A stretch of DNA of 64,000 nt, taken from contig WHVA01000268.1 in NCBI GenBank assembly GCA_015179125.1, positions 62,001 to 126,000 on the forward strand, in the 5' to 3' direction. This DNA is from Gautieria morchelliformis (taxonomy: Eukaryota > Basidiomycota > Agaricomycetes > Gomphales > Gomphaceae). Position numbers and translations under genes: made by a program. Of the stretch, positions 8,714 to 19,960 are shown piece after piece (position 1 is the stretch's first letter; every line of letters begins with the position of its first letter). The notes under the pieces are model-generated. The model was not told the origin of the DNA. It searched no databases and saw nothing but the letters and a program-made list of their open reading frames with translations.

Positions 8714-11700
8714 ATGAACTCGATTTGCCTCTCTGTCGCCCCGAATCTCCGCTGCCAGGACCTCTCCCGATTGCAGCACATCGTCCTCGTCGTGCCCCCC
8801 GCCGTCGAGCTCGTCTACTCCTTCACCCTCGCCGTCACCAGCGCCCCGCTCGCCCGCCGCGCCCGCTGGCTCCTCGTCCTCGACGGCCTCACCTTTTTCC
8901 TCCTCGCCCTCGCTGACTTCCTCCCCCACGTCATCCCCGCCACGGCCGCGTCCACGCCCCACGTCTTTGCCCTCATCGACACCGTCGTCGCCGCCGCGTC
9001 CCTCCTCCCCCTCCTCTTCTACACCCTCTTCCTCCTCCTCTTCGCCCGCGCGAGCCTCCTCTCCTACCTCCCCTCCCGTTTCGCCCGCGTCACCGCCCTC
9101 GCCCTCCTCGCCACCATCCCCCCCATCCTCGCCGCCAACACACTCGGCTCCCTCCTCGGCATCACCCACACCGTCGTCCCCGCCCACGGCCGCGCGCCCC
9201 TCGTCGTTGTTGCCGGCGCGGCCCCCGTCCTGCTGCAGCGCCTCGCCCAGTTCTTCAGCGCCGCCACCCTCGCGCTCCTCACCGTCTTCCAGGCCATCCT
9301 CTTCGTGCTCGCCTTCGTCCGCGTCGTCCGTGGCTTCCTCGACGAGCGCCGCATCGAGGCCGCCGCCGCCGATCACAAGCACGGCCCCGACGCAGACCCG
9401 GAGCGCGAGGAGATCCACCTGTTCCGCGGCCTCGGCTGGTTCGCGGGCGGCCTCAAGCTCGGCGCGGTCGAGACCGTGGTCGGCTTCGCAAACGTCTCCT
9501 TTGCGGTCGTCGTTACGCGCCGCGTGCTCCGCCTCTTTGCGCGCGGTACCCTCGTTATTGGCGTCATCAAGGGGTGAGCGCAGTCCCCTCTCTCTATTCC
9601 GCATGTGCTGACCCCTTACCCGCCTGCACCAGCCTCAACGTCATCGAGGACTTCCGTGCGCTCGAGAAGGACGTGCGCGCCCGCGCCCGCGCCACCCGCC
9701 CCGACCGCGCTTCGCGCGCCAGGATGTCAATATCAAACCCCCGCACCTCCACATTCCACGCCCTCTCTCCCGCCGCGTCCTCCTTCCACACCGCCCAGCG
9801 CACCAAGCGGCGCACACTCACCAAGACGAAGCGCGTGGGGCCGTCCCCTTTGGCGCTCGGCTTGCAGTCGAACCACGCGGCGTTTGACGACGTAGGGAAA
9901 GGGAAGGGCTCGTTGGGGTTGGGTTTGGGCGGGGACAGCCCTGCGCCGACGCCGTACCTCAGTCCGGCGTTTGATAGTATGCTGTATAATGTCCCGAGGA
10001 AGGGGCGCGAGCGCGTGACGGTGCAGTATGACGGGAAGACGCCGCCGGTGCTGCAGGTGCGCTTCTCGAAGGTTGATATGGGGGTGCATCCGCTACCGCG
10101 CCCGGCCTCGGTTGCGCTTTATAGTAATACGCGTGCGCTTTATAATACGCATGCGCCAGAAAAGGGAAGGGCACCTCTCACGGCCGTCGTTGAAGAGGAC
10201 CCGCGCAAGCACGAGGACGGCGTGTCGCTGTCGGGGTCGTTTTCGGACCGCGAGCGCGATTGGGATAGGCGCTTGTTTTATCCGGGGTATGTACCCCGTG
10301 CTGGGCCCGTTCCCGTCCCTGCACCGCTCGCATCCGCACCCGTATCCGTCCCTGCACCCGCACCCCTCGCATCCGCACCCGTTCCCGCACCCGTTCTCGC
10401 ACCCGTCCTTGCACCCCTTGCACCCGCATCCGTCCCTGCACCCGCACGCCCCGCGCGCGACCCGCGCAGGGCACCGCATACCCCCACCCTCGCAGACGCC
10501 GTCGCTGACCCGCGCGCCGGGCGCATGCGCACGCCTTCTCCTCCAGACTCGAACACGTCAGAGGAGGACCGGGACCAGGACCAGGGGCGGGAGCGGGAAC
10601 GGGATCCGGCGCGCGCGTCCGCGGCGTCGCTCGCCGCCGTGCGCGAGATCGCGGCACGGTTTCCGGCGCTGCCGCCTCGCGCTGCGTCTGGAGTTGCGTC
10701 TAGAGCTGCGTCCCGGCACGCGTCCAGGCCCGTTTCCGGAGCTGCGTCTAGGCCTGTTTCCGGGGCTGCGTCCGGTGCTGCGTCCAGACCCACTTCCAGA
10801 CCCGCGCACGCGCCGCCCCCGGGCCTGCAGGCGGCGAGGAGTGTGCAGCGCGCGCGTGGGACGGGTGTGTCCCCCGTGCCTGCGCACGCGTCGGTTACAA
10901 TGCCCGCACCCGAGGCACCCACAGCCCGTACCCGCGACGACGCCGACGCCGACAGCGTCTACTCGTCCGAGTCCGTCTCGGACGGCGACGCCTCCGAGGC
11001 GGGGGGATATAGCTACAGCTACAGCAGCTACGGATACAGCTACGCGGCGCGCAGCGCTGGCACCCCCGCGCTCACCCCCGCGTTAGACACGCCTGCGACC
11101 GCCCGCCTCGCGACGCCCACCTCGGCCCGCGGCGGGGACAAGCGCCGGCGTGCGGGACCAGAGGACGCCCGCGCGCAGCCCTCGCCCGCGGTGCCGATGC
11201 CCGCGGTGCCGACGCCCACCTCCGCCCGCGAGGACAACAAGCGCCGCAGCCGCACCCGCCGCCTCACGCTCCTGCGGCGCGAGCTGCGCGCGAGCGCGCA
11301 CGACGCCGCGGCGCTGGACGCGCCGTGGCTGCACACGGACCCGCTCGCGCAGCTGCAGGTGCAGACGGCCACAAACGACTACGCCGATGAGGATGAGGAC
11401 CCGGACGCGGTGCTCGACGAGGCGTGGCGTCGCGCAGGGCTGACGCGCGTCAAGTCGGTGAGCACGGTGAGCGTGCACCGGACGCCGCGCGCGGAGTGGG
11501 GGGCCGGTGCGGCGGTGCGGGGGAGCCTCGTTGCGGAGGAGGCGGAGGCGCTGGGCGTGTTGATGCAGGCGCACGTGGAGGTGCCGGCGCGGGGGCGGGC
11601 GCGGCTGGAGCGTGAGGCGTCGTCGGCGTCGGCGTCGTTGAGGCGGCCGGCGCGGCTTGATTCTGGCGTGTTGGGGGAGGAGGATAGGGAGCTGGTCGTG

Positions 11701-11721
11701 CGGCAGGGCGGGCGTTGGTAG
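8714..11721 (+). CDS. Multi-pass membrane protein with long disordered tail
   Basis: Exons 8714-9573 and 9633-11721 flank a 59-bp GT-AG intron and encode about 982 residues. The first about 287 residues contain six or seven hydrophobic segments (roughly residues 22-43, 51-71, 82-112, 124-150, 176-205 and a weaker one near 245-285). The rest is low-complexity: an Ala-Pro-Val tandem block near residues 510-560, an Ala-Ser-Arg repeat near 636-680, a Tyr-Ser block (YSYSYSSYGYSY) near 745, and a charged C-terminus ending RQGGRW. It resembles uncharacterised basidiomycete integral membrane proteins; I cannot name a family. GC content is far above the flanks, marking an island of host DNA. The chosen ATG is the first in frame; an extra upstream exon after the ttctgcag at about 8644 is possible. 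Confidence 0.75.
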
Positions 11722-12285
11722 GTATTAGGGCGGCGGCGGGCCCGGACGCGGACGGGCGTTGATCGTTCACACTTGTTCTTCCTTCCTGTGCTTTTCGGCA
11801 GAGTTGGGTTTTTTATTGTGTACCGCGTAGTTATTCATTATTCATTATTCGTTCGTATTTCAATATTCATACACCCTCCCATTACAGTATACCTTTTCTC
11901 TCTCTCTGTCTTTTGGGTACAAACAATTGGCATCATTTTGTGAAAAGTACTGTCATGGGACAGGAGTTTAAACTTCCGACCCAATCACCCTGTAGTGAAG
12001 TCAACATGCAATGTAAAGTCTAACTACACATAATATAGGTCATTAGTATACATTAGATTTTATATACCTCCCAAAATTTTTTTGGTGGATGTAGTTTGAA
12101 GACAAGATAAAATAAGATGGGTTGTTGATTTTGTAAGACTTGTTATAAATATATTTATCTATGCAAGTAATCTATACAGGCGTATAAGTAAAATGAATAT
12201 AAGAAATATACCGAATGTCTTACCTCAGTAATTGCTCGAGTGCAAAGTACTGAGGAAGAAGGACTTCTAGATACCTACTTTATAG
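11722..12285. other. 3' UTR and AT-rich intergenic sequence
   Basis: The first about 240 bp resemble 45130-45350, which follows the decayed copy of the same gene, so this is likely transcribed 3' UTR including the attcattattcattattc stretch. From about 12000 the sequence becomes AT-rich with no coding signal. Confidence 0.5.
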
Positions 12286-12647
12286 TATAGGAGAACAATG
12301 GGATCTAAACTACAATAGGCACATAGGACAATAAAAGAGGGGAACAATGAGACTGCGCATATGTAGTCACAATGGGGTGACACGGGGTGACGCGGTTTGC
12401 CCCTGGCTTACGCGTTCACTTCCTACAGATTTGATGATCTGCAGCAACATAGCTGGCTGCCTTAAATACATGGGTCATATTCTAATTATAATCATTGTTC
12501 TTTGTGTTGCAGAGAACAAGGAGCTCCTTGTTCTCTGCTGCACTCCTTGTCCTCTCTGCTCCTTTGACACTTCACACCTTGTATGTGTCATTGGTTTATG
12601 TCATCATGCTGATGCGCTGCCACACCAAAGTGCTGCTTTACCCAACA
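12286..12647 (-). repeat. Copia LTR (minus orientation)
   Basis: Reading the minus strand, the unit begins TGTTGGGTAAAGCAGC at 12647, directly after the copia RNase H stop region, and ends near 12286 at a tata motif. Its middle (atgtatttaaggcagc) matches the solo LTRs at 23892-24128 and 53245-53485. The inner boundary is supported by the coding end; the outer boundary is approximate. Confidence 0.6.
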
Positions 12648-12970
12648 TGCCCCCTCACTTCAGTGTATCCCAATTTCTCCTGTAGATACTTGAACTGGTG
12701 CCCTTCCAGCCCATTCGTCATTAAGTCTGTGGGATTTTCCTTTGATTTGATGTAAGTAAGTGAAGCTTCGTTAGAGGCTACCTTCTCGTGGATAAAATGG
12801 TAAGCGACATTGATATGTTTGGTCCTGGCATGGTAAGTGGCATCATGTGAAAGGGTGATTGTGCTGAGATTGTCACATTGAATGGGAGTCAGCTGGTTCT
12901 GATCGAAACCTAGTTCCTGGATGGCCCTCTGGAGCCAAATGAGTTCTTTAATGCCCTCAGTGAGAGGGAC
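12638..12970 (-). pseudogene. Ty1/copia RNase H tail (minus strand)
   Basis: The minus frame reads EGIKELIWLQRAIQELGF, then QCDNLSTITLSHD, then ARTKHINVAYHFI, ending with TDLMTNGLEGHQF. These are the standard end of copia RNase H (E-x-K-E-x-x-W-L, D-N-x-x, R-T-K-H-I). The stop lies inside the first bases of the LTR. Only about 100 codons remain; the 5' side is cut at about 12965, where an oppositely oriented copia fragment starts. Confidence 0.75.
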
Positions 12971-13935
12971 TATTATGACATCACGTCACCCATCGTAAAG
13001 TTCAACTCCCTATGGTTATTATTGACCATGGCTAATGCACTTGACTGGGAGATTGAGATGATGGATGTAATAGGGGCTCACCTCAACTTGGAACTGGAAG
13101 AAGAAATCTATATGAAATAAACTGAAGGCTTCAATGATGGATCAGGACATGTCCTAAAATTACACTGCGTGATCTATGGACTCAAACAGTCAGGGCGCAC
13201 CTGGTACAATAGACTCTGGACCACGTTACTAAACCTTGGGTATATTCAAAGCACAGCCAACGAGTGTATATACATCAGGAGAACCGGATCTGGTATCGAT
13301 GTCATCACAGTCTACATCGATGACCTAGGGCTGGTATCAAGTACAAAGGCATGAATGGCAAAAGTAAAAAAGGAACTGAATGACAGGCCCCCAATGATGG
13401 ATTTGGGAGAAATGAAGAAGATACTGGGATTAAGAGTAGAAAGGAACAGGGAGGAAGGTACTTTACAAATCTCACAAGGTCCCTACATCAATACCATCCT
13501 TGCACGATTTCAAATGCAGGATGCTAATCCCATATCAACTCCATTCAATGTGTCTACTAGGCTCAACATACCACTCAAAACAAGCTACAGGCCAAGGATT
13601 GAAGCCCCTTTACACCCAAGCAATTGGGTCACTTATATATGCAGCGCTTGGTACCTGTCCCAATATAGCTTTTGCCATACAACATCTCAGTCAGTTTAGC
13701 AATTCATATGGACTAGAACATTGGACGGCGATCAAACATGTCCTCCGTTACCTCATAGGCACGTGGGATAGTGGGATCCTTTTTAGGAAAAATGCCAGGA
13801 TTGAACTTTGAGTGTATGTAGATGCCAACTACGCTAACCAGAGCAATGCTAGGGGGAGGATCTATTGCCTGGAGTGCCAGAAAACAACGAACAGTCTCCC
13901 TATCTACAACAGAAGCCCAGTACATTGCTCTGCTC
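12960..13935 (+). pseudogene. Ty1/copia reverse transcriptase/RNase H, degenerate
   Basis: Plus-strand pieces include MDVIGAHLNLELEEEIYMK (the RT segment before a stop at about 13120), VIYGLKQSGRTWYNRL, VITVYIDDLGLV (a YVDD-like box with Ile for Val) and MKKILGLRVERN. The RNase H end VYVDANYAN then TVSLSTTEAQYIALL follows, in shifted frames. Stops after EIYMK and after SSTKA, plus a shift near 13600, show it is dead. It ends abruptly at 13935, where an inverted LTR piece begins. Confidence 0.8.
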
Positions 13936-14026
13936 CTTTGACTCTTTGCACCTTGTATGCATCATCGGTTTATGTTATCATGCCGATGCACCACCACACC
14001 GAAGTGCTGCTTTACCCGACAGTGGA
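13936..14026 (-). repeat. Copia LTR fragment, inverted relative to adjacent RT
   Basis: About 90 bp match 12550-12647, in the same genomic orientation, ending at a cccgacag edge that corresponds to the LTR start. Since the neighbouring RT fragment reads plus, the join cannot come from one intact element; it is a rearrangement junction. Confidence 0.55.
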
Positions 14027-14470
14027 CACGGGGTGAAAGGAACTAGGCTCAGATATATTACTAACCCTGATCCCTTTTAGGCATCAACACGGCAAGTACT
14101 GACCGAAGCCAAGAATAGAGTATCTAACTAGTATAAAAGACTGCACAACCATTCATGTAGATTCAGCTTTTAGTTCTATCCCCAATATATGTTGATTACT
14201 GACTGGCCTTCTTAAGTGTATAATCTCCACTCTTAAGCCAGTCTACTTGACAACTTAGAGCTCCCCTTACACAGGGCCTGCTGAGGCTTAGAGCGCTCAT
14301 GCATCCCCTATGCCAACAACTTTTGTCACATATTGTCACCCATGGCAGTAACTGGCATGCATATTACTTCTAGTCATACCAATCTGGAAAATGTAAGTAC
14401 AGAGTACAGAGTAAAGTCATATTGAGGTAACTACAAGATATACTGGGCAGCTACAAACAATACAGTATGG
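14027..14470. other. No gene seen
   Basis: AT-rich anonymous sequence. The words agccagtcta, acttagagc and gctgaggctt suggest an old LTR edge, but no partner was found. Confidence 0.3.
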
Positions 14471-14474
14471 CAGT

Positions 14475-14813
14475 TCAAGCACTGGCTCCTGGTGGGAGAG
14501 CAGCCGCAGGCCCAGATGCAGTACCTGAGCCAGAGCCAGAGCCAGAGACAGTAGCCTCTCCAGACACAGAGTGTACACACTTACATCCACAGCGATTATC
14601 CAGAGCTAACCCTGAGAATTGCACCATGCTAGCAATGGCAGGGTGGTCCTTGACATATTTCTTGATGCATGTGAATAGCTCCACAATTGTCCCCTCTTCA
14701 GCTATCTTAAGGGTTGCTGCAATGTCTCTCAAGTCATTCTTCAGCTTCAGTCTGTAGGAAGTCAGAGGGAGATCAAAGACTTTGTCATGCATTCTACATG
14801 CACTGCAACTCAC
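14475..14813 (-). pseudogene. SAP-like domain fragment, likely transposon-derived
   Basis: The 112-codon minus frame contains a helix-rich segment (LKLKNDLRDIAATLKIAEEG, then TIVELFTCIKKYVKDHPAI) with the L-K-x-x-L-x-x-I-A...G-x-x-x-x-L pattern of SAP-type DNA-binding helices, followed by a Ser-Gly-Pro-rich tail. Similar SAP-like modules occur in fungal transposon ORFs (family knowledge, from memory). The N-terminal CSACRMH could be part of a lost zinc site. The upstream side merges into the direct repeat at 14.8 kb. Confidence 0.4.
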
Positions 14814-15766
14814 AGGGCCATCGACATCCAGTCAACGAACATCCCCACTGTCAGACCTTCAAACTCTTCACTGAAGTATCCTTCGCAGTACCCCATTCAC
14901 ATTTGCTGACCCCATCAATTCCGTCAGGATCTTGGTCCGTGGAGCCATTGTCAATCATAGAACCCATCACCTATGAAACTCCCACTCCATGAATGACCCT
15001 CATGCTCAGGACGCATTCAGCCAGTGTTGGTTGCAGCCTCTGTGCAGGTTAGCATCAATGGGCTTGATATGGCTGCAGGACAGGATGGTAGGAGCTGCCA
15101 AGGCACGGAATCTCTATTAATCTTTCAAAAACCCCTCTTTCTTGTTGGAATTAGCTTCGCTCCTGTTTCCACTCCATACAGTATGTCTCCCCTTTGTTTG
15201 TAATGGGACTGTGCATTCTTTGTAATATTCCAAACCATTCGGCTTCTTCCCCATTCGCCAGTAGCATACATGTATTCTCTATAAAAAGGACTCTTCCAGC
15301 ATGTATGTTCCCCAGTTCAATTATCATATGTCTTCCTTGTGCTTCACCTTGCTCACTTGTGAACCAACTCTTGAAGTCAACCCTCCCATTGTGCCCCCAC
15401 CTTTATCAAGGCCAGGAACATCACTCATGAGTTGACACCATCAATTCTCCTTACTCTGAACCTTGGAATTCCTCTGAGCCTGTTGGCGAAGACCTCTCAA
15501 GGAGTGCCTTCACCAACAAGGGGATCATCTACCTCAGATAACCCTCTCTCATCACTTCGGACGATTTTGCCAAGTGTTGTAAAGGCTTTGCTTCAACTGT
15601 AGACTTGGGGTTCATCTCTTGTATACCCCCACATAGTACTAGTAGTAGTCTGGTATTATTCGCCAGCTACGCAGTCAGTTAACACAGGGACCACTTCGTT
15701 TGCTTTGTTCAGGTGTCTCGAATTCATTGACACCCGCTATTAAAACCTAAAAGAACCAATCCTGAC
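14783..15766. repeat. About 0.95-kb direct repeat, LTR-like, left copy
   Basis: Nearly the whole segment recurs in the same orientation at about 18241-19216. Both copies start near TGTCATG and end in CTGACA, an inverted TGTCA/TGACA pair as in LTRs, and both carry a tctctataaaaaggact TATA-like motif at about two fifths of their length. They flank a degenerate chromovirus fragment. No target duplication is visible outside the pair, so LTR identity is likely but unproven. Confidence 0.6.
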
Positions 15767-15769
15767 AGG

Positions 15770-16100
15770 AGGGGGGGGGGGGAGGGGGGCTGGGGAAGCA
15801 GCAGTGGTAGTTGTAAGGGCAACTCTCCCTAGACAGCGGAAATCACACAGCCTGGCTGGAAGAGGAGGATCTAAAGAACACGAATAAGGGATATCTACAT
15901 GATACACAACTCACCTGGCAGAGGAGGATCCAAAGAGGAAAAGCTGAGGACCTCTGCTGCCAGCACACTACTCATATACCTCACACCCCTGATCAAAGTC
16001 AGGGGCACCTGCTCCACTCCTGACACAAGTTTGAACCTCCACAGCACTTGCTTAACACACACGACTCAGCCCACGACCTTGGCACCACTCCAGAATGATT
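15770..16100. other. G-rich run and anonymous spacer
   Basis: A run of about 14 G (15770-15783, then more G-rich sequence to about 15800) directly follows the left 0.95-kb repeat. On the plus strand it is polypurine, so it would serve as a polypurine tract only for an LTR lying to its right, which is not what is seen. The rest has no coding signal. Confidence 0.35.
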
Positions 16101-16199
16101 ACTGAAGCTGAAGGCTTGGGAACTCAGTTCTGTCCTTGGGATGGTCTCGGGTGGGATCCGGACCTCGGCTCAGGGCCTAAGCCAAGACTGGAAATAAGC

Positions 16200-17171
16200 T
16201 CAGGAGGGGGTTCAAGCCATTGACTTGACCCTCTGGGGTGCTCCTGGGTGGGTCCTGTAGAATTCCTGCACCTTGCCCAGTGCTTGGACATTGTCTTTGG
16301 GGACCCATGAGTTCTTCTCATACTTGTAGCCTTCCCACTTGACCAAAAATTTGAGGTGGCCATTGAGGATCTTGTTCACTGCACAGTGCTGTTCCCAGTC
16401 AACAATTTCTGGGGGCGGTGAGGGTCTGGCACATCAGTCCAGGCTCAGGTCTTCCAGGGCTGGGAGGAGCTTCACAATATTGAACACTGGCTGCAGCTGA
16501 GCCATTAATACAGGTAGGTGGAGCCGGTATGTGTTCCTCCCTACCTTCCAGACTACTGTGAAGGGGCTGAGATATTGGTAGGCAAGTTTGGCCAAGGGAT
16601 GAGTGGTCTGGATGTCACTCGCATTGAGGAAGACATGGTTGCTGATATTGTACTTGGGGGTGGGGACTCAGCATTGGTCATAATACTGGGCCATGTCGTC
16701 CTTCACCTTAATGAGTGCCAACCATGCTTCTGAGAGCAAGGCTTCCATTCGGTCTCAGAACTCGTTTACAGATTCCATCTGGGAATTTGGCTGGTTGGGT
16801 TTGAAACCCATCCAGGGGTGTTGGCCAGTGTCAAGCATGAAGGGGGTCTCTCATGTTGAGGCGTGGACATGGTTATTGTACTGGAACTCTGCAAGTGGGA
16901 GGGGTTCATCCCAGTCATCCTGTCTCTCATTCATGAAGAGCCTAAGGTACTGCTCAGGTTCTTGGTTGACATGTTCGGTCTGGCCGTCTCCCTGTGGGTG
17001 ATAGGTGGTGGTCGTAGCCAGTCAAATCCCAAGCATCTGGTACAATTCTTGGGTCAGCTTGGCTATGAACTGGGAGCCTCGGTCGGAAACCACTTGGCGT
17101 GGGAGCCCATTAGACATTCCCAAGGAACAGTCATGCCACTCCAAGGGCTGTTACAGTGGTCACTGTTGTGA
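16200..17171 (-). pseudogene. Ty3 chromovirus integrase and chromodomain, degenerate
   Basis: Read on the minus strand: GLPRQVVSDRGSQFIAKLTQ (integrase Asp), a stop, [18 protein letters not shown], then [19 protein letters not shown]. After a decayed linker comes a chromodomain (VNKILNGHLKFLVKWEGY, then NSWVPKDNVQAL) near 16250-16390. The domain order is that of Tf1-type Ty3 chromoviruses. A stop in the GI*LATTTT segment and shifts near 16650 and 16450 show it is dead. The 0.95-kb repeats on each side may be its LTRs. Confidence 0.8.
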
Positions 17172-18240
17172 TAAACACCCTGTGATTGGACTATCTTTTA
17201 AGTCCAATATTCATACCCTCTACACCAAGAATATATTCAGAACATAACCTTTAATTTCTAGAGAGCTATCTAATAGATAATCAGTGCGGCGCACTGATTA
17301 TAGAAGATCACTCATATACTGATGACATCACAACATCATACATCAGTCGGCACTTCAACTCAGCGGACAGATCTAGCCAATCAAAGTGCCCATGTCTTGA
17401 TCAGACGCTGGATTGGGGAGATGGCTCAAGCAGAGGCAAAAAGAAAGAAAATAAATATATAACACCACAAATGCTACATGAGGACATTGGAACTCACAGA
17501 ATGTGAGTAGAACAATGTGTCAAAAGTATTTGACAGTCCTTTGGAAGGGACATGGAGATCGAGGGTATATCCAGGCGCATATATTGGATCTCAAGGGAAA
17601 AGCTGGTCATGATGACTGTCTGCAGGGAAGGGACAGTCAATCATGAGTTTCATTACATGTCAAGAGGGGACTGTATGTTATTTTAGCCAGAAAAATCCCT
17701 TTGTGCTCACATCACATACACTTGAATCAACCTAGAAGCTGATTTCAAGTCATGCTCACTGTCTTGAACCACCTCAAAACTCATACACTAACTGGAGATT
17801 AGTCACTTGATTTTGTTATCTGTTCTTACAGGTTTAGGAGTCCTACAGAATATTGATCACGTCCACTCAACCATCGACTCCATTACTGAGCTGAATACTT
17901 GGGCCAACATTGGTTGTACCTTACTGATTAGATATCCAACAATAACCACCAGACCATCTTATCGCATCTAAGCGCCCAGGACCATTGAACTTATTAGAAG
18001 GATATTCCCAGATATCCTTTGAGTGTTCTTCCTTTTATTCATAAATAAAACAGAAAAAAACATACATGTTACATGAGCCATGAAGTACAAGGGAGGTCAT
18101 GTGCACCAGCATGGAAGTGTGGGAACATGCACCAGACACGGATGCGTTTGGGAGGGGAGTGGTAGCTTTCACCCCCTCTCTATGGTGTGTCATCCCCAAT
18201 GCCCCTTTAAGTTGCCACAGCCTTGACGCACTTCCACCCT
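17172..18240. other. No gene seen; short palindrome at 17276-17301
   Basis: AT-rich sequence between the chromovirus fragment and the right 0.95-kb repeat. A small perfect palindrome (ataatcagtgc and its complement around a short centre) lies near 17290. The missing gag, protease and RT of the chromovirus would be expected here but are not recognisable. Confidence 0.35.
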
Positions 18241-19216
18241 GTCATGATTCATTTATTCTATGATTCAGCCATCCATATTCAGCAAATGGAAATCCCCGCT
18301 GTCAGACCTTTGAACTCTTTGCTGAAGTATTCTTCGCAGAACCCCTTTTGCATTCGCTGAAGTATTCTTCGCAGAACCCCTTTTGCATTCGCTGATCCAT
18401 CATTCATGTCAGGACCCTGTCCCATGGAGCCATCATAGATCATAGAACCCATCATGTGAAACTCCCAATCCATGACCCTCATGCTCAGGACGCATTAGGC
18501 CAGTGTTGGTTGCAGGCAGCTCCATGCAGGTTAGCATCAATGGGCTTGATACCGCCGCAGGACAGGACAGTAGGAGCTGCCAAGGTGCAGAATCTCTATT
18601 AATCTTTCAAAAACCCCTCTTTCTTGTTGAAATTAGCTTCACTATGGGTACCACTCTATATAGTATGTTTCCCCTTCTGTGCAGCCTTTGTAATTTTCCA
18701 AACCACCCGGCCTCTTTCTCATTCGCCAGTAGCATACATGTATTCTCTATAAAAAGGACTCACCTCTCATGTATGCCCCCTAGTTCAATTATCATACATC
18801 TTCCTTGTGCTTGACCTTACCCACTTGTGAAAAACCAACTCTTGAACTCTACCCTTCTACCTTGCCCCTCATTCGTATCAAGAATAACTACCATAACTAT
18901 TAATTCTCCTTACTCCGAACCCTTAGGGATTCTCTGCGCCTGTTGGCAAAGGCCTCTAGAGGAGTGCCTTCGCCAACGAAGGGGTCATCTATCTCAGATA
19001 ACCCTTCTTCATCACTTCGGACAATTTCACTGAGTGTTGTAAACACTTCGCTTCGATTGTAGACTTGGGGTCCATCTATCGTATACCACTTCGTAGTATT
19101 AGTTGTTGTCTGGTACTCTTCGCCAGCTACGTAGTAGAACCTCCTGGTTTGCTGCATCTGGGTGTCTCAGATTCATTGACATCCGCTATTAAATCTTAAA
19201 AGAACCAATTCTGACA
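18241..19216. repeat. About 0.95-kb direct repeat, LTR-like, right copy
   Basis: Matches 14783-15766 along most of its length. It has a private 35-bp tandem duplication (unit gctgaagtattcttcgcaga... at about 18336-18405). It is followed by unrelated sequence with no copy of the left flank. Confidence 0.6.
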
Positions 19217-19600
19217 TACACCTACTCTGTGCCTGTGTACGGGGCCAGTGTCTGTGGCCGTATGGCCCTCACAGCTTGTACCTGGCCCATCAACCCATGG
19301 ACCTGGCTGCATGGACTGTGGGCAGTTGCATGACATGGGCCGGGGTCCAGTGCTCCATGGATCGGGCTTAGTGGATTGCCGGGTGCAGTGGACACACTCA
19401 GGTCAGGCACACTGTGTCCTGGGCCAACATGGATGTGCGATTTTGATGGTAGCCCGGGACTGGGCCAACATGGTGGACATGTGGGGAGGCCTGTGCAACA
19501 CTACATCGCCCAGCAGGCCATGGGGCTGTTGTTGAGGCTCCTGTGTGCACAGGACATCGGATTGGGGTTCACTAAACATGGTATTCACAGCAACATCATT
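19217..19600. other. No gene seen
   Basis: Frames on both strands are short and not protein-like. The composition (tgggcc/catgg words) differs from its neighbours; nothing identifiable. Confidence 0.3.
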
Positions 19601-19614
19601 CCAGATTGAGGAAA

Positions 19615-19960
19615 GCACTTCACATCCTGTCTGGACCTCACTTTACAAGATCCTCAGGATGAAAGGCAACCTATCAATGGCTATCACCCCAATCCGACGG
19701 TCAGACCAAATGGGTCGATCAGATCCTCAAACAATATCTTTGGGTGTATATCAACTACCAGCAGGACGATTGGGAAAACCACCTCCCACTTGCCAAGTTT
19801 GCTTACAACAACACAACCCATTTGGCCACCCAGGTCACTCACTCCCTTCCTTGCAAACAGTGTTGTTATAAACAAACTTGGCAAGAAAAGGGATTCCACC
19901 CAAAACTCAAAGTATCCCTCCCTTCAGTCATTTTGGAAGATGCTTACCATCAGCCAGTAG
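19615..19960 (+). pseudogene. Ty3 integrase core fragment
   Basis: The plus frame reads QSDGQTKWVDQILKQYLW, then INYQQDDWENHLPLAKFAYN, which is the standard integrase region around the catalytic Glu. It continues with a KGFHPKLKV segment after an insertion of about 30 bp (tgttgttataaacaaacttgg). The same tail, with the same insertion, lies inverted at 63040-63133 next to TPR-CHAT copy 3. The fragment faces the 3' end of TPR-CHAT copy 1. Confidence 0.7.

Noticed and set aside
8483..9604. A 373-codon minus-strand frame, very acidic and Gly/Glu-rich.
   Set aside because: It is the antisense of the membrane-protein exon; high GC and biased codons leave the other strand open. The product is low-complexity with no domain.
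10028..11770. Several Arg/Pro-rich and Ala/Gly-rich frames on both strands in the membrane-protein tail.
   Set aside because: Products of GC-rich low-complexity DNA. Only the frame continuous with the membrane domain through the 59-bp intron is accepted.
15770..15800. The polyG run considered as a polypurine tract.
   Set aside because: It lies on the plus strand after a repeat whose putative element is on the minus strand, so it is in the wrong sense and place. It may simply be a homopolymer expansion or sequencing-prone site.
16863..17171. Plus-strand frame [12 protein letters not shown] of 102 codons.
   Set aside because: Antisense to the Ty3 integrase core, whose minus translation has clear family motifs.
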